Shown: in pieces, positions 36,036 to 45,199 of the stretch
How positions within the stretch are numbered: the stretch's first letter is position 1
How the letters are laid out: the number at the start of each line of letters is the position of its first letter
Assembly: GCA_035604135.1 (NCBI GenBank)
Contig: DATNJB010000048.1
Coordinates: 1 to 64,000, forward strand
DNA length: 64,000 nt
Reading direction: 5' to 3'
Origin: Poindextera sp035604135
Lineage (GTDB): Bacteria > Pseudomonadota > Alphaproteobacteria > Caulobacterales > Caulobacteraceae
Notes under the pieces: model-generated
What the model was told of the DNA's origin: nothing
Seen by the model: the letters and a program-made list of their open reading frames with translations, nothing else
Databases searched by the model: none
Translations under genes and position numbers: made by a program

Positions 36036-37025
36036 TCAGCCGGCCAGGTCGCAGCCGCTGCCGGCGAGGATCGCCGCGAGCGCCCGGTTGTCCGAGACCC
36101 TGACGAACTTGGCCTTGAGCGCCTCGAGCGACTTGGCGTGATACTTCTGCGGCGGCTGGGCGTACGCGCCGCCAGGCAGCGCGACGCTGAACTCCGCCTC
36201 GCCGGCGGCCAGCGCGCGGGCGTTCGCCCTCGTCCATGGCAGGAAGTAGCGGCCGATGTAGCTGAGCAGCGGCTCGAGCGTCGCCGAAAGGCTCGCCCAG
36301 GTCTCGAAGTCGCCGTCGTTGCGCGGCTCGAGCATGCGATGGCACCAGTCGAGAACCGCCGGACCGCGCGCCCGAATGGCTGCGCCGCAGGTCGGATCGA
36401 TCGACGCCTCGTACAGCTGATGCGAGAGCCCGAAGTCGCCGAAGCTCGGTCGGGCCCCGAACAGGTACCGGCGGCCCTTGAGGTGCGGCTCGAGGATGTC
36501 GAGCAGCTCGAAATAGTAGGCGGTGATCAAGGGTGCGTTGGCGTCGCTCGAGCCGACGAACGCGCCGCGCCCGGTCATCCGCGCCTTGATCACGGCCGCG
36601 CGCGCCTCGACCTCCGCCTTCTCGCCAAACGGCAGGCTGAGCCGCGCCAGCACCAGCGACGCCGCATCCTGGTCGACCGGGTCGTACCAGCGGTGGTTGA
36701 ACATCAGCTTGTTGCCCCACTCATCGCCGAACTCCTCGATCAGGGCTGAAAGAAACGCGAGCGCCGGGTCGTCGGGGTGGATGGACGGGCTTGGCGCGCG
36801 AGCCTCCACGGCCTCGATGATGGGGGTGGAGTCCTGGATGCCCTGGTCCTCCGGGGTCACGACGAGTGGGATGATTGGCAAACGCGCATAGCGCCGGTAC
36901 GCCTCGTCGTTCTCGGCGCGGCGCGCAATCCACTCGTGCGGCAGACCCTTGTAGCGAAAGTAGGATCGAACCTTCACCGAGTACGGCGACATCTCCGAGC
37001 CGAAGATGCGGTAGGCGTTGTCCAT
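36036..37025 (-). CDS. large glutathione S-transferase-like protein
   Basis: A 329-aa protein. It has an N-terminal thioredoxin-like domain (RIFGSEMSPYSVKVRSYFRYKG; cis-Pro in PIIPLVVTPED; DSTPIIEAVE) and a long helical C-terminal domain (about 95-329) with FGDFGLSHQLYEA. It is longer than standard glutathione transferases (about 220 aa). This subgroup is common in alphaproteobacteria with no known substrate. It lies 35 bp downstream of the sulfatase gene and probably in its operon. Confidence 0.85.
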   Translation of the reverse strand: MDNAYRIFGSEMSPYSVKVRSYFRYKGLPHEWIARRAENDEAYRRYARLPIIPLVVTPEDQGIQDSTPIIEAVEARAPSPSIHPDDPALAFLSALIEEFGDEWGNKLMFNHRWYDPVDQDAASLVLARLSLPFGEKAEVEARAAVIKARMTGRGAFVGSSDANAPLITAYYFELLDILEPHLKGRRYLFGARPSFGDFGLSHQLYEASIDPTCGAAIRARGPAVLDWCHRMLEPRNDGDFETWASLSATLEPLLSYIGRYFLPWTRANARALAAGEAEFSVALPGGAYAQPPQKYHAKSLEALKAKFVRVSDNRALAAILAGSGCDLAG

Positions 37026-37060
37026 GTCTGCATCCTTCCCGCGCGCTTGCGGCGGCGATC

Positions 37061-39325
37061 CTACTGCCGGGCCATCTCGGCCCGCGCCTCGGCCCTGACC
37101 TCGCCGCGCGGGCGGCTCTCGGGCACCTCGAACACCACGCGGCTGATGCGGCCCGGATAGGCGAACGGCGCCGGGTAGTCGCGCGTCACCGGCGACAGGC
37201 TTCGCCCGATGTCCATCCCGGTCGACGAGATCACGAACAGCAGCTTTGGCACCCGACCCGCGCCCGCGACGTTGCCGTCAACCACGATCCCGATGTCCCC
37301 GCCGCCGTCGGGCGTGCGCTCGACGGAGACCTGCACCGCGTGCGCCCCGGTCGTGAGCGGCTCGGTGGCGGCGACGCGCGTGTGCTCGTGGAAATGGTTG
37401 TAGTCGAAGACGAGCCGGCCCTCCTTCACGTAGAGCGCAAACCCGCTGTTCAGGCTGCCGCGCGCGATCAACGCCCCGTCGCCACCCTGCGGATGGTCGA
37501 TCTCCGCAGTCATGGTCCAGCCGCGCGCGCCGGGCGGGCAGGCGTCGGAGACCAGGTGCGAGATCGGCGGGTGGTAGACGAAACGCGTGCGCGAGGTCGG
37601 CAGCCCCGGCCGCCCGGAGGCTCGGAAGAGCTGCATGGCGTTGCGGTCGTCGAGCGGGAAGACGCCGTGGCGTTCGGCCTCCGCGTTCCAGAGCGCGATC
37701 AGGTCCATCAGCTGCTCCGGCTCGCGTTCGGCCAGGTCCTCGTACTCCGAGAAGTCTTGGGCCAGGTGGTAGAGCTCCCAGCGGTCGGACTCGAACGGCT
37801 GGCCGGGGGTGTGGCGGGTCACGGCCTTCCAGCCGTCCTTCCAGAGCCCCCGGTGGCCCAGCATCTCGAAATACTGGACTTCACGCGCGAGCGGAGCGCT
37901 GCGTTCGGCGATCGCGGGCGCCAGGCTCGCGCCGTGCATCGGCATCTGCGCGACCCCGGCGACCGTCTCCGGCGGCTCGAGGCCGGCGAGGTCCAGGATG
38001 GTCGGCGCGACGTCGATCGCGTGGCAGAACACCTCACGCGTCTCGCCGCCCTTGGCCTTCAGCCCGGCGGGCCAGTGCACGATCAAGGGGTCGCGCACGC
38101 CCCCGCCATGGGTGTTCTGCTTGTACCACTTGAGCGGCGTGTTGCCGGCCTGGGCCCAGCCCCATGGGATGTTGCAGTGGCTGTCCGGCCCGCCGATGTC
38201 GTCGAGGCGAAGAACCGCCTCGTCGGCGTTCTCGCGAATGCCGTTGAACCACTTCATCTCGTCGAGCACGCCGGTGGCGCCGCCCTCCTGGCTCGCGCCG
38301 TTGTCGGAGAGCAGGATGAAGATGGTGTCCTCGAACCGGTCGATCGACTTCAGGAACGCGACCAACCGGCCGATCTGGTCGTCGGTATGCTCCAGGAAGG
38401 CCGCGAAAGCTTCCTGCAGGCGGCAGGCGAACCTCTGCTCGTTCTCGGTGAGCTCGGTCCACGGCCTGACGCCCGGATTGCGCGGCGCGAGCCGGGTTTC
38501 GGGCGGGATCACGCCCAGCGTCTTCTGCCGTTCGAACCACTGCTGGCGCACGACGTCCCAGCCGGCGTCGAACTTGCCGCGCCATCTCTCGAGGTAGGCT
38601 CTCGGCGCCTGATGCGGCGAGTGCATCGCCCCGAACGCCAGATAGAGGAAGAACGGCCGCTCGGGCACGAGCGAGGTCAGGTTGCGGACCATGTCGGCGC
38701 CGCGGTCCACGATGTCCTCCGACACGTGGTAGCCGTCGGCCGGTCCGCCCGGCGGGTCGACGAAGTGATTGTCTGATGTGAGCTCGGGGAAGAACTGGTC
38801 GGTCTCGCCCTGCAGGAAGCCGTAGTAGCGGTCGAACCCCTTCTGCAGCGGCCAGTTGGTGAAAGGGCCGGCCGCCGAGCATTCGCCCATGGGCGCGAGG
38901 TGCCACTTGCCCGCCGCGAAGGTCGCATAGCCGTTCTCGCGCAGGATCTCGGCCAGGGTCGCAGAGCTGCGCGGGATCGCGCCGCGCATGTTCGGAAAGC
39001 CGGTGTCGAAGTTGGAGATCGCCCGCATGCCGACCGCGTGGTGGTTGCGCCCGGTGAGCAGGCAGGCGCGGGTGGGGGAGCACAGCGCCGTGGTGTGGAA
39101 GCCAGTGAAACGGACGCCGCCCTCGGCGAGCGCGTCGATGTTCGGCGTCGAAAGCGTCGAGCCGTAGCAGCCCAGGTGGGCGAAGCCAGTGTCGTCCAGC
39201 ACCACCATCACCACGTTCGGCGCGCCGTCCCGGTACCGCGCCGGCGGCCACCAGGGGGTCGAATCCGCAAAGCTCTCGTTGATCACGCCATGGAAGTCTT
39301 CGCCGGCGGGGGTCTTCTGGCTCAT
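37061..39325 (-). CDS. arylsulfatase (type I, formylglycine-dependent)
   Basis: A 754-aa sulfatase. The metal-site start is NVVMVVLDDTGFAHLGCYG; the formylglycine signature CSPTRACLLTGR has its Cys at about residue 82; GKWHL and LLSDNGAS complete the active site. The length and C-terminal beta domain match Pseudomonas-type arylsulfatases. No signal peptide, so it is cytosolic. It needs a sulfatase-maturing enzyme not present here. It starts 4 nt after the TetR gene stop, so it is co-transcribed with and probably controlled by it. Confidence 0.93.
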   Translation of the reverse strand: MSQKTPAGEDFHGVINESFADSTPWWPPARYRDGAPNVVMVVLDDTGFAHLGCYGSTLSTPNIDALAEGGVRFTGFHTTALCSPTRACLLTGRNHHAVGMRAISNFDTGFPNMRGAIPRSSATLAEILRENGYATFAAGKWHLAPMGECSAAGPFTNWPLQKGFDRYYGFLQGETDQFFPELTSDNHFVDPPGGPADGYHVSEDIVDRGADMVRNLTSLVPERPFFLYLAFGAMHSPHQAPRAYLERWRGKFDAGWDVVRQQWFERQKTLGVIPPETRLAPRNPGVRPWTELTENEQRFACRLQEAFAAFLEHTDDQIGRLVAFLKSIDRFEDTIFILLSDNGASQEGGATGVLDEMKWFNGIRENADEAVLRLDDIGGPDSHCNIPWGWAQAGNTPLKWYKQNTHGGGVRDPLIVHWPAGLKAKGGETREVFCHAIDVAPTILDLAGLEPPETVAGVAQMPMHGASLAPAIAERSAPLAREVQYFEMLGHRGLWKDGWKAVTRHTPGQPFESDRWELYHLAQDFSEYEDLAEREPEQLMDLIALWNAEAERHGVFPLDDRNAMQLFRASGRPGLPTSRTRFVYHPPISHLVSDACPPGARGWTMTAEIDHPQGGDGALIARGSLNSGFALYVKEGRLVFDYNHFHEHTRVAATEPLTTGAHAVQVSVERTPDGGGDIGIVVDGNVAGAGRVPKLLFVISSTGMDIGRSLSPVTRDYPAPFAYPGRISRVVFEVPESRPRGEVRAEARAEMARQ

Positions 39326-39329
39326 GTCG

Positions 39330-39989
39330 TTATGGCTCCGAACGGTCGGCGTGGGTCGGCGCGGCCACGGCGGCCGCGCCGAAGTCGGCAAGCTCTTCGA
39401 TCAAGACGGCCATCGCCGCCTTCGCCTTGGGTCCGGCGGGCGTCTTCTGCGCCCAGCGCGCCATGGCGAAGACCACCGCATCGGTGAACCAGGTCAACCG
39501 CTCGGCGACGAGGGCCGAGGGCAGGGGGCTCGCCGCCTGCTGCATCATGCGTCTGGTGCGCCGCACGCCGGTCAGGTGCTCGTCCAAGACCGCGCGTTCG
39601 CCGAGGAGCCGGGGATGAAACCGCACCTGGGCCAGGATCGAGATGTAGTCGCGACCCCAGGGCTCCTCGACCAGGGTCTGGCCGAGAGCGGCCACGGTCG
39701 CGCGGGCGATGGCCAGCACCGTCGGCCTGGCCGGCAGCGCGTCGAGCAGCATCTCGCGCCGTGCGTTGATGGCTGCGAGCCGGCGGTCGAGCAGGGCGCT
39801 CAGCACGCCTTCGCGCGAGCCGAAGTGATAGTGCAAGGCGGAGCGGTTTCTCTGGCTCGAGGCAGCGACGATCTGGGTCAGCGCGACGTTCTCGACACCG
39901 CGCTCGGCGAACATGCGCTCGGCGAGATTCAGGAGCTCGTCGGACGTCCCAGTCGTCTCGTCTTTCCGTGCTGCGCCGGCGGCGTTCAT
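39330..39989 (-). CDS. TetR/AcrR family repressor
   Basis: A 219-aa regulator. The N-terminal helix-turn-helix is LLNLAERMFAERGVENVALTQIVAAS then NRSALHYHFGSREGVL (about residues 19-65); the C-terminal ligand domain is unassigned. It is first gene of the operon with the sulfatase and the glutathione transferase-like protein. A perfect palindrome lies 15 bp upstream of its start, fitting autoregulation of the whole unit. Confidence 0.93.
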   Translation of the reverse strand: MNAAGAARKDETTGTSDELLNLAERMFAERGVENVALTQIVAASSQRNRSALHYHFGSREGVLSALLDRRLAAINARREMLLDALPARPTVLAIARATVAALGQTLVEEPWGRDYISILAQVRFHPRLLGERAVLDEHLTGVRRTRRMMQQAASPLPSALVAERLTWFTDAVVFAMARWAQKTPAGPKAKAAMAVLIEELADFGAAAVAAPTHADRSEP

Positions 39990-40003
39990 CGTGTGCCCAG
40001 AAG

Positions 40004-40018
40004 TAATACGCTGTATTA
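40004..40018. promoter_or_regulatory. TetR operator palindrome
   Basis: TAATAC-GCT-GTATTA, perfect 6-bp arms and a 3-nt spacer, lies 15 bp upstream of the TetR start. It is the only AT-rich palindrome in the 163-bp divergent spacer (39990-40152) shared with the TMEM175-like gene. Probably the operator for the adjacent repressor. Confidence 0.7.
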
Positions 40019-40152
40019 AGTCGGAGCCGCACCGCCCGTCAAGCTGGCCCGCTAAGCGCGGCCTCCAAACGCGCGGCCAGCTTTCCCCCTTGCCCCTCGC
40101 TCTACGGCCTAGCTAGGGTTCAAGCTGCGGCCAGGGGTGGGGCCGCCCAGGC

Positions 40153-40779
40153 ATGCCGGAGAAGAGCCCGAACGCGCGACTGGAGGCCTTCTGCGACGGC
40201 GTGTTCGCCATCGCGTTGACGTTGCTGATCATCGACATCAAGGCGCCGAGCTCATCGGCGATAACCAGCACCGCCGCATTGTGGCATGCGCTTCAGAGCA
40301 TCCTTCCATCCGTATTCGCGTTTCTCCTGAGCTTCGCGATCATCTTCATCACGTGGATGAATCATCACTCGATATTTCAGTCGATAAACAAATCTTCGGG
40401 TGCTTTCATCTATTCGAACGCGTTCCTGTTGCTGACGGTTGTCTTCATCCCGTTCCCAACCGCTTTGCTCGGCAGTTATTTGCTCACGGACCATGCTGCG
40501 CCCGCCGTCGTCATCTACAACGCCGTCATCGCGCTGCAGGCCATAGGCTGGATCCTGTTTTGCGGCGTGGCCCTGAGGGACCGGCTGACCAAAGACACGG
40601 CCGCCGCATCGACGCTGCGCACGAGCTACCGAAACGCCTGGCTTTCGCTCGTGCTCTATTCGGGCCTCGCGGTCGTCGCGGTGTGGTTTCCGCAACCCAT
40701 CGCCGCCGTCACGACGCTGACCTGGATCTTCTGGCTGGTCTTCGGACTCTTTACGCTCAAGGCCGCCGCAGCGGGCTGA
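40153..40779 (+). CDS. TMEM175-family (DUF1211) potassium channel-like protein
   Basis: A 208-aa membrane protein with six helices. The first carries the TMEM175 signature as RLEAFCDGVFAIALTLLIIDI (FCDG in place of the common FSDG). Bacterial TMEM175 proteins are K+ leak channels forming tetramers. The middle of the gene (about 40310-40450) is noticeably less GC-rich than its flanks. It stands alone; the 96 bp to the tRNA gene hold no other gene. Confidence 0.88.
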   Translation: MPEKSPNARLEAFCDGVFAIALTLLIIDIKAPSSSAITSTAALWHALQSILPSVFAFLLSFAIIFITWMNHHSIFQSINKSSGAFIYSNAFLLLTVVFIPFPTALLGSYLLTDHAAPAVVIYNAVIALQAIGWILFCGVALRDRLTKDTAAASTLRTSYRNAWLSLVLYSGLAVVAVWFPQPIAAVTTLTWIFWLVFGLFTLKAAAAG

Positions 40780-40875
40780 GGGGGGGCGGCCGCCTCTTAA
40801 CGCATCGGGGCGGCTAGAGCGCGTCGGCCGAGCGCGACGCCAGGCGGGCCGATCGAACGCCGCTGTACGAGAACG

Positions 40876-40950
<75 letters not shown>

Positions 40951-41043
40951 GTCTGGGAGGGCGGGTGGTAGCGGACGAGGCGGCGCAAGTGAAGTGAAAA
41001 GGGCGGCGCTACGCGCTAGGCTGCGATGGGGAGGGACTCGTGC

Positions 41044-41406
41044 ATGCAGCCGACGCCGCAGCAGACGCAGGCGAAGGGGTTGCTGGACGCCAGACCCGGG
41101 GCGGTTGCCGAGCCAACGGGCTATAAGGTCATGGGCAAGACCTTCGCCATCCTCTCCATCCGCCGCCGCGACGGGTGTGGCTGGCTCATTCTGAAGTGCG
41201 ATCCCCACCTCGCCGAGGTCCTGCGCGAGCAGTACTCAGGCGTCGGCCACCGCTCGCATCTGGATCGCCGCCACTGGATCGCCATCACCCTGGACACCGA
41301 CGTGCCGTCGGGCGAGATCGAGCGCCTTGTCGGCCACTCCTACGACCTCGTCTGCGCCGGCCTGACGCGCAAGCAGAAGGCCGAACTCGCCGCGCTCGCG
41401 GGTTGA
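41044..41406 (+). CDS. MmcQ/YjbR family protein
   Basis: A 120-aa protein of the MmcQ/YjbR (DUF419, CyaY-like fold) family. GYKVMGKTFAILSIR, WLILKCDPHLAEVLREQYSGVG and HWIAITLDTDVPSGEIERLVGHSYDLV are typical. It is predicted to be a small DNA-binding protein; the role is not settled. ATG 41044 lies in a cluster leading into murA, and the next small gene begins 2 nt after its stop. Confidence 0.9.
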   Translation: MQPTPQQTQAKGLLDARPGAVAEPTGYKVMGKTFAILSIRRRDGCGWLILKCDPHLAEVLREQYSGVGHRSHLDRRHWIAITLDTDVPSGEIERLVGHSYDLVCAGLTRKQKAELAALAG

Positions 41407-41408
41407 TC

Positions 41409-41543
41409 GTGGCTGACTCGAAACCGCCGGCCCCCAAGGGCGCGAAGGCCGCGCGCGAGGCCAAGCTAGCGGCGGCGCTCCGGCAGAACCTGAAGCGGCG
41501 CAAGGCCGCACAACGCAGCAAGCCGGTGACGAAAAAGAGCTGA
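41409..41543 (+). CDS. small basic protein upstream of murA
   Basis: A 44-aa GTG-started peptide, extremely Lys/Arg/Ala-rich (AREAKLAAALRQNLKRRKAA, end RSKPVTKKS). It probably forms one basic helix. Similar tiny basic genes precede murA in related alphaproteobacteria (general knowledge, not checked). It lies 2 nt after the MmcQ-type gene and 95 nt before murA. Confidence 0.7.
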   Translation: MADSKPPAPKGAKAAREAKLAAALRQNLKRRKAAQRSKPVTKKS

Positions 41544-41638
41544 AATGTGCGCCGCCTGCGGTTGGGTTGCGTGGTATAGAGACACCGTCAACGAACGCTC
41601 GCGATACGGACGATTCGCGAGCCCGATCAGGGGCCTTC

Positions 41639-42919
41639 ATGGACCGTATCGCGATCGCCGGCGGCGCCCGGCTGGAGGGGATCATACCTATCAGCGGGGC
41701 GAAGAATTCGGCCATCAAGCTGATGACGGCGAGCCTGCTCACCGACGAGCCGTTGCGCCTCACCAACATGCCCCGGCTGGCCGATACGCGGTTCTTGGGC
41801 CAACTGTTGCGCCGGCTGGGCGTCGAGGTCGACGAGCGCGAGGGCGTCGCCGGCCCAGAAACGGTTCTGCACGCGCCGGAAGTGACGAGCGCGTTCGCTC
41901 CCTACGATCTCGTCCGCCAGATGCGCGCCTCGTTCAATGTGCTGGGCCCGCTGCTCGCCCGCACCGGCCACGCCAAGGTGAGCCTGCCAGGCGGTTGCGC
42001 GATCGGGGCCAGGCCCGTCGACCTGCACTTGAAAGCGCTCGGCGCGCTGGGCGCCCACATCGACCTGCACGAAGGCTACGTCTACGCCCAGGCACCGCGC
42101 GGGCTGAAAGGCGCCGAGATCGAGTTCCCGATCTCGACGGTCGGCGCCACCGAGCACACCCTGTTGGCCGCGGTGCTGGCCGAGGGCGTGACAGAGATCA
42201 GGAACGCCGCGCGCGAGCCCGAGATCGAGGACCTGGCCAACTGCTTGAACGCCATGGGCGCCAAGGTCGAGGGCGCAGGCACGCACCTGATCACCATCAC
42301 CGGCGTCGCAAAGCTGCACGGCGCGACCTACGCCGTCATGCCCGACCGCATCGAAACCGGCACCTATGCGGTGGCCGCGGCCATGGCCGGCGGCGAGGTG
42401 CATCTGACCAAGACGCGCAGCGACTTCATCCAGGCGCTGCTCGACCGGATCGAAGCGGCCGGCGCCGAGGTCGTCCACGCCAACGACGGGGTGGTGATCA
42501 AGCGCAACGGGGCGCGGCTGAAGGCGGTCGACATCGAGACCGATCCCTATCCTGGCCTCGCCACCGACCTGCAGGCGCAGTTCATGGCCCTGATGACCAC
42601 CGCCGACGGCGAGAGCGTGATCAAGGAGACCATCTTCGAAAACCGCTTCATGCACGTCTCCGAGCTTTCACGGCTCGGCGCCGACATCACCGTGCAAGGC
42701 GGCGAGGCGCGGGTGCGCGGCGTCGAAAACCTCGAGGGTGCGCAGGTGATGGCGACGGATCTGCGCGCCTCGGTAAGCCTGGTGATCGCGGGTCTGGCGG
42801 CGCGCGGCGAGACGGTGGTGAACCGCGTCTACCACCTCGACCGCGGCTTCGAGCGGTTGGAGGAGAAGCTCGGCGCGTGCGGCGCGAAGGTTCGGCGCTT
42901 GCGCGAAGGCGAGGGTTGA
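41639..42919 (+). CDS. murA: UDP-N-acetylglucosamine 1-carboxyvinyltransferase
   Basis: A 426-aa enolpyruvyl transferase, first committed step of peptidoglycan synthesis. The catalytic loop PGGCAIGARPVDLH places the fosfomycin-reactive Cys at about residue 120. GAKNSAIKLMTASLL at the N-terminus and the two-domain EPSP-synthase-like repeat pattern are intact. Head of the cluster DUF2948-hisD-UPF0262-phosphatase-infA-maf-yacG. Confidence 0.98.
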   Translation: MDRIAIAGGARLEGIIPISGAKNSAIKLMTASLLTDEPLRLTNMPRLADTRFLGQLLRRLGVEVDEREGVAGPETVLHAPEVTSAFAPYDLVRQMRASFNVLGPLLARTGHAKVSLPGGCAIGARPVDLHLKALGALGAHIDLHEGYVYAQAPRGLKGAEIEFPISTVGATEHTLLAAVLAEGVTEIRNAAREPEIEDLANCLNAMGAKVEGAGTHLITITGVAKLHGATYAVMPDRIETGTYAVAAAMAGGEVHLTKTRSDFIQALLDRIEAAGAEVVHANDGVVIKRNGARLKAVDIETDPYPGLATDLQAQFMALMTTADGESVIKETIFENRFMHVSELSRLGADITVQGGEARVRGVENLEGAQVMATDLRASVSLVIAGLAARGETVVNRVYHLDRGFERLEEKLGACGAKVRRLREGEG

Positions 42920-42936
42920 CGTAGCGGCGGTCTCCG

Positions 42937-43371
42937 ATGACGGAGACTTCGCCCCTTCGACTGCTCGCCGAGGACGCCGAGGACCTGGAGCTGATCTCGG
43001 CGGCGCTCCAGGACGCCGTCGGGCGCATCGGCGACATCGCCTACGAGAAGGCCGAGCGGCGGGTGACGCTGGTGCTCAACCGCTTCTGCTGGGAGCGGGA
43101 CGCGGAAGGCAAGCGGCGCGTGCGAACCGCGCTGCAGTTCGGCTCGGTGCTGGGCGTCAAGGCGCGCAAGCTACGACGCGACAAGCCCGACGCTGTGGTC
43201 GAGTTGCTGGCCGCCGACTTCGAGCCGGGCGATCCGCCGGGCGGCGGCGTGCTGTTGCGCTTCGCCGGCGGCGGCGATTTGAGACTCGAGGTCGAGTGTA
43301 TCGACGCGGCGCTGGCCGACCTCACCGAGCCGTGGCCGGCGCGCCACGCGCCCGCCCACGACAAGGCGTAA
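42937..43371 (+). CDS. DUF2948 family protein
   Basis: A 144-aa cytosolic protein of the alphaproteobacterial DUF2948 family: LRLLAEDAEDLELISAALQDAV, then VLNRFCWE and LRFAGGGDLRLEVECIDAALADL. Function unknown. It is conserved between murA and hisD, starting 17 nt after murA and ending 10 nt before hisD. Confidence 0.93.
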   Translation: MTETSPLRLLAEDAEDLELISAALQDAVGRIGDIAYEKAERRVTLVLNRFCWERDAEGKRRVRTALQFGSVLGVKARKLRRDKPDAVVELLAADFEPGDPPGGGVLLRFAGGGDLRLEVECIDAALADLTEPWPARHAPAHDKA

Positions 43372-43381
43372 GAGGGCCGCG

Positions 43382-44668
43382 ATGCGCCGGTTCGACGCGG
43401 CGGATCTCGCCTTCGAGGCCGAGTTCGCCGCCTTCCTCGACGAACCCAGGGGCGCGCCGGCCACGGTCGGCGCGGCGGTTGCCGACATCATCCAACGCGT
43501 GAAGGTCGAGGGGCTGCGCGCGCTGCTCGAATTCACCCACCGTTTCGACGGCGTCGAGCTGGACGAGGAGTCGATCCACGTCACCGCCGACGAGATCCGC
43601 GCCGGCGCGGCGGCCTGCCCGGCCGAGGTGACCGCGGCCATCGCCTTCGCCGCCGGCCGCATCCGCGCCTATCACGAGCGCCAGCGGCCCTCCGGCCTCC
43701 GGTTCGTCGACGAGGCCGGCGTCTCGCTCGGCTGGCGATGGACGCCGCTGGACGCCGTCGGCCTCTACGTGCCCGGCGGCCGCGCGGCCTATCCCTCGAC
43801 CGTGCTGATGAACGCGATCCCCGCGAGCGTGGCGGGGGTGACGCGCATCGCGATGGTCACGCCGCCGGGCAGGCTCGAGCCAGCGGTGCTGGCCGCCGCC
43901 AGCGCGGCCGGGGTCAGCGAGATCTGGCGCGTCGGAGGCGCGCAAGCGTGCGCGGCGCTGGCCCATGGCGCCGGTCCGATCCAGCCGGTCGACAAAATCA
44001 CGGGGCCTGGCAATGCCTATGTCACCGAGGCCAAGCGACAGCTGTACGGCGTGGTCGGCATCGACGCGCTGGCGGGCCCGTCGGAAATCGTCGTGGTCGC
44101 CGACGCCGCCAACGATCCTGACTGGATCGCCGCCGACCTGCTCAGCCAAGCCGAGCACGACCCCGACGCCCAGTCGATCCTGATCACCGACGATGCGGGC
44201 TTCGCCGCCGCGGTCGAAGCCGCCGTCGAGGCGCAGGTCTCCGCGCTCGCCACCGCCGAGGTGGCGCGCGCGTCCTGGCGCGACCATGGCGCGATCGTCG
44301 TCGCCGGCGCTGAGCGCTGGGCCGCGCTGGTTGACCTGATCGCGCCGGAGCACGCGGAGCTGGCGGTGGCGGACCCGGAGCCGCTGGCCGCGGCGATCCG
44401 GCACGCTGGCGCAATCTTCCTCGGCCGCTATGCCCCGGAAGCGATCGGCGACTATGTGGCGGGCTCGAACCACGTGCTGCCGACCAGCCGCGCGGCCCGC
44501 TTCTCGTCCGGCCTCTCGGTGCTCGACTTCATGAAACGCACCTCGCTGATCGCCTGCGACGCAGCCGCCTTCGCCGCGCTCGCGCCGTCGACCACGGCGC
44601 TGGCCGAAGCCGAGGGCCTACCCGCCCATGCCCGCTCGGCGTCCATCCGTTTCAATCGCAAGCGCTGA
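43382..44668 (+). CDS. hisD: histidinol dehydrogenase
   Basis: A 428-aa Zn-dependent dehydrogenase for the last two steps of histidine synthesis (histidinol to histidine). GLYVPGGRAAYPSTVLMNA, GPGNAYVTEAKRQLYG and the Zn-ligand segment LLSQAEHDPDAQ are all present, as is GSNHVLPT near the end. It is separated from the rest of the his genes, in the usual murA cluster. GAGGGCCG precedes the start. Confidence 0.98.
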   Translation: MRRFDAADLAFEAEFAAFLDEPRGAPATVGAAVADIIQRVKVEGLRALLEFTHRFDGVELDEESIHVTADEIRAGAAACPAEVTAAIAFAAGRIRAYHERQRPSGLRFVDEAGVSLGWRWTPLDAVGLYVPGGRAAYPSTVLMNAIPASVAGVTRIAMVTPPGRLEPAVLAAASAAGVSEIWRVGGAQACAALAHGAGPIQPVDKITGPGNAYVTEAKRQLYGVVGIDALAGPSEIVVVADAANDPDWIAADLLSQAEHDPDAQSILITDDAGFAAAVEAAVEAQVSALATAEVARASWRDHGAIVVAGAERWAALVDLIAPEHAELAVADPEPLAAAIRHAGAIFLGRYAPEAIGDYVAGSNHVLPTSRAARFSSGLSVLDFMKRTSLIACDAAAFAALAPSTTALAEAEGLPAHARSASIRFNRKR

Positions 44669-44720
44669 GGCCGCTGCCGATGGCGAAGGGCGGGCGCTGA
44701 CGCTAAAGCAAGCGCCGAGC

Positions 44721-45197
44721 ATGACCGAGGATCGATCCAACCAGCGGCTGGCCAGCATCACCCTCGACGAGGCGTCGCTGGCTTCGGTCTCGCGCGACCA
44801 GGAGCACGAGCGGCAGGTCGCCATCTTCGATCTTCTCGAGGCCAACCACTTCGCGCCCGCCGGCGCTGAGGGCGGCCCCTATGCGCTGACGATCGCGCTG
44901 ATCGACAGCCGGCTGGCGCTCGATGTCACCGGCCCCGGATTCCAGCATCGGCACCTGTTGTCGCTCTCGCCGTTCCGCAGCCTGATCAAAGATTACTTCA
45001 TGGTATGCGAGAGCTATTACGACGCGATCCGTAACGCGACGCCGCAACAGATCGAGGCGTTGGACATGGGCCGCCGGGCGCTGCACGACGAGGGCTCGGT
45101 TCTGCTGCGCGAACGACTGGCCGGCAAGGTCGAGACCGACCTGGACACCGCTAGGCGCCTCTTCACACTCATCTGCGCCCTGCACTGGCGGGGCTAG
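44721..45197 (+). CDS. UPF0262 family protein
   Basis: A 158-aa protein of the UPF0262 family. RLASITLDEASLA, NHFAP and FRSLIKDYFMVCESYYDAIR are conserved-looking blocks, and the C-terminal AGKVETDLDTARRLFTLICALHWRG is diagnostic. Function unknown; the family is confined to alphaproteobacteria. ATG 44721 is chosen; upstream in-frame starts extend into the hisD end. It lies 2 nt before the phosphatase gene. Confidence 0.93.
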   Translation: MTEDRSNQRLASITLDEASLASVSRDQEHERQVAIFDLLEANHFAPAGAEGGPYALTIALIDSRLALDVTGPGFQHRHLLSLSPFRSLIKDYFMVCESYYDAIRNATPQQIEALDMGRRALHDEGSVLLRERLAGKVETDLDTARRLFTLICALHWRG

Positions 45198-45199
45198 GG

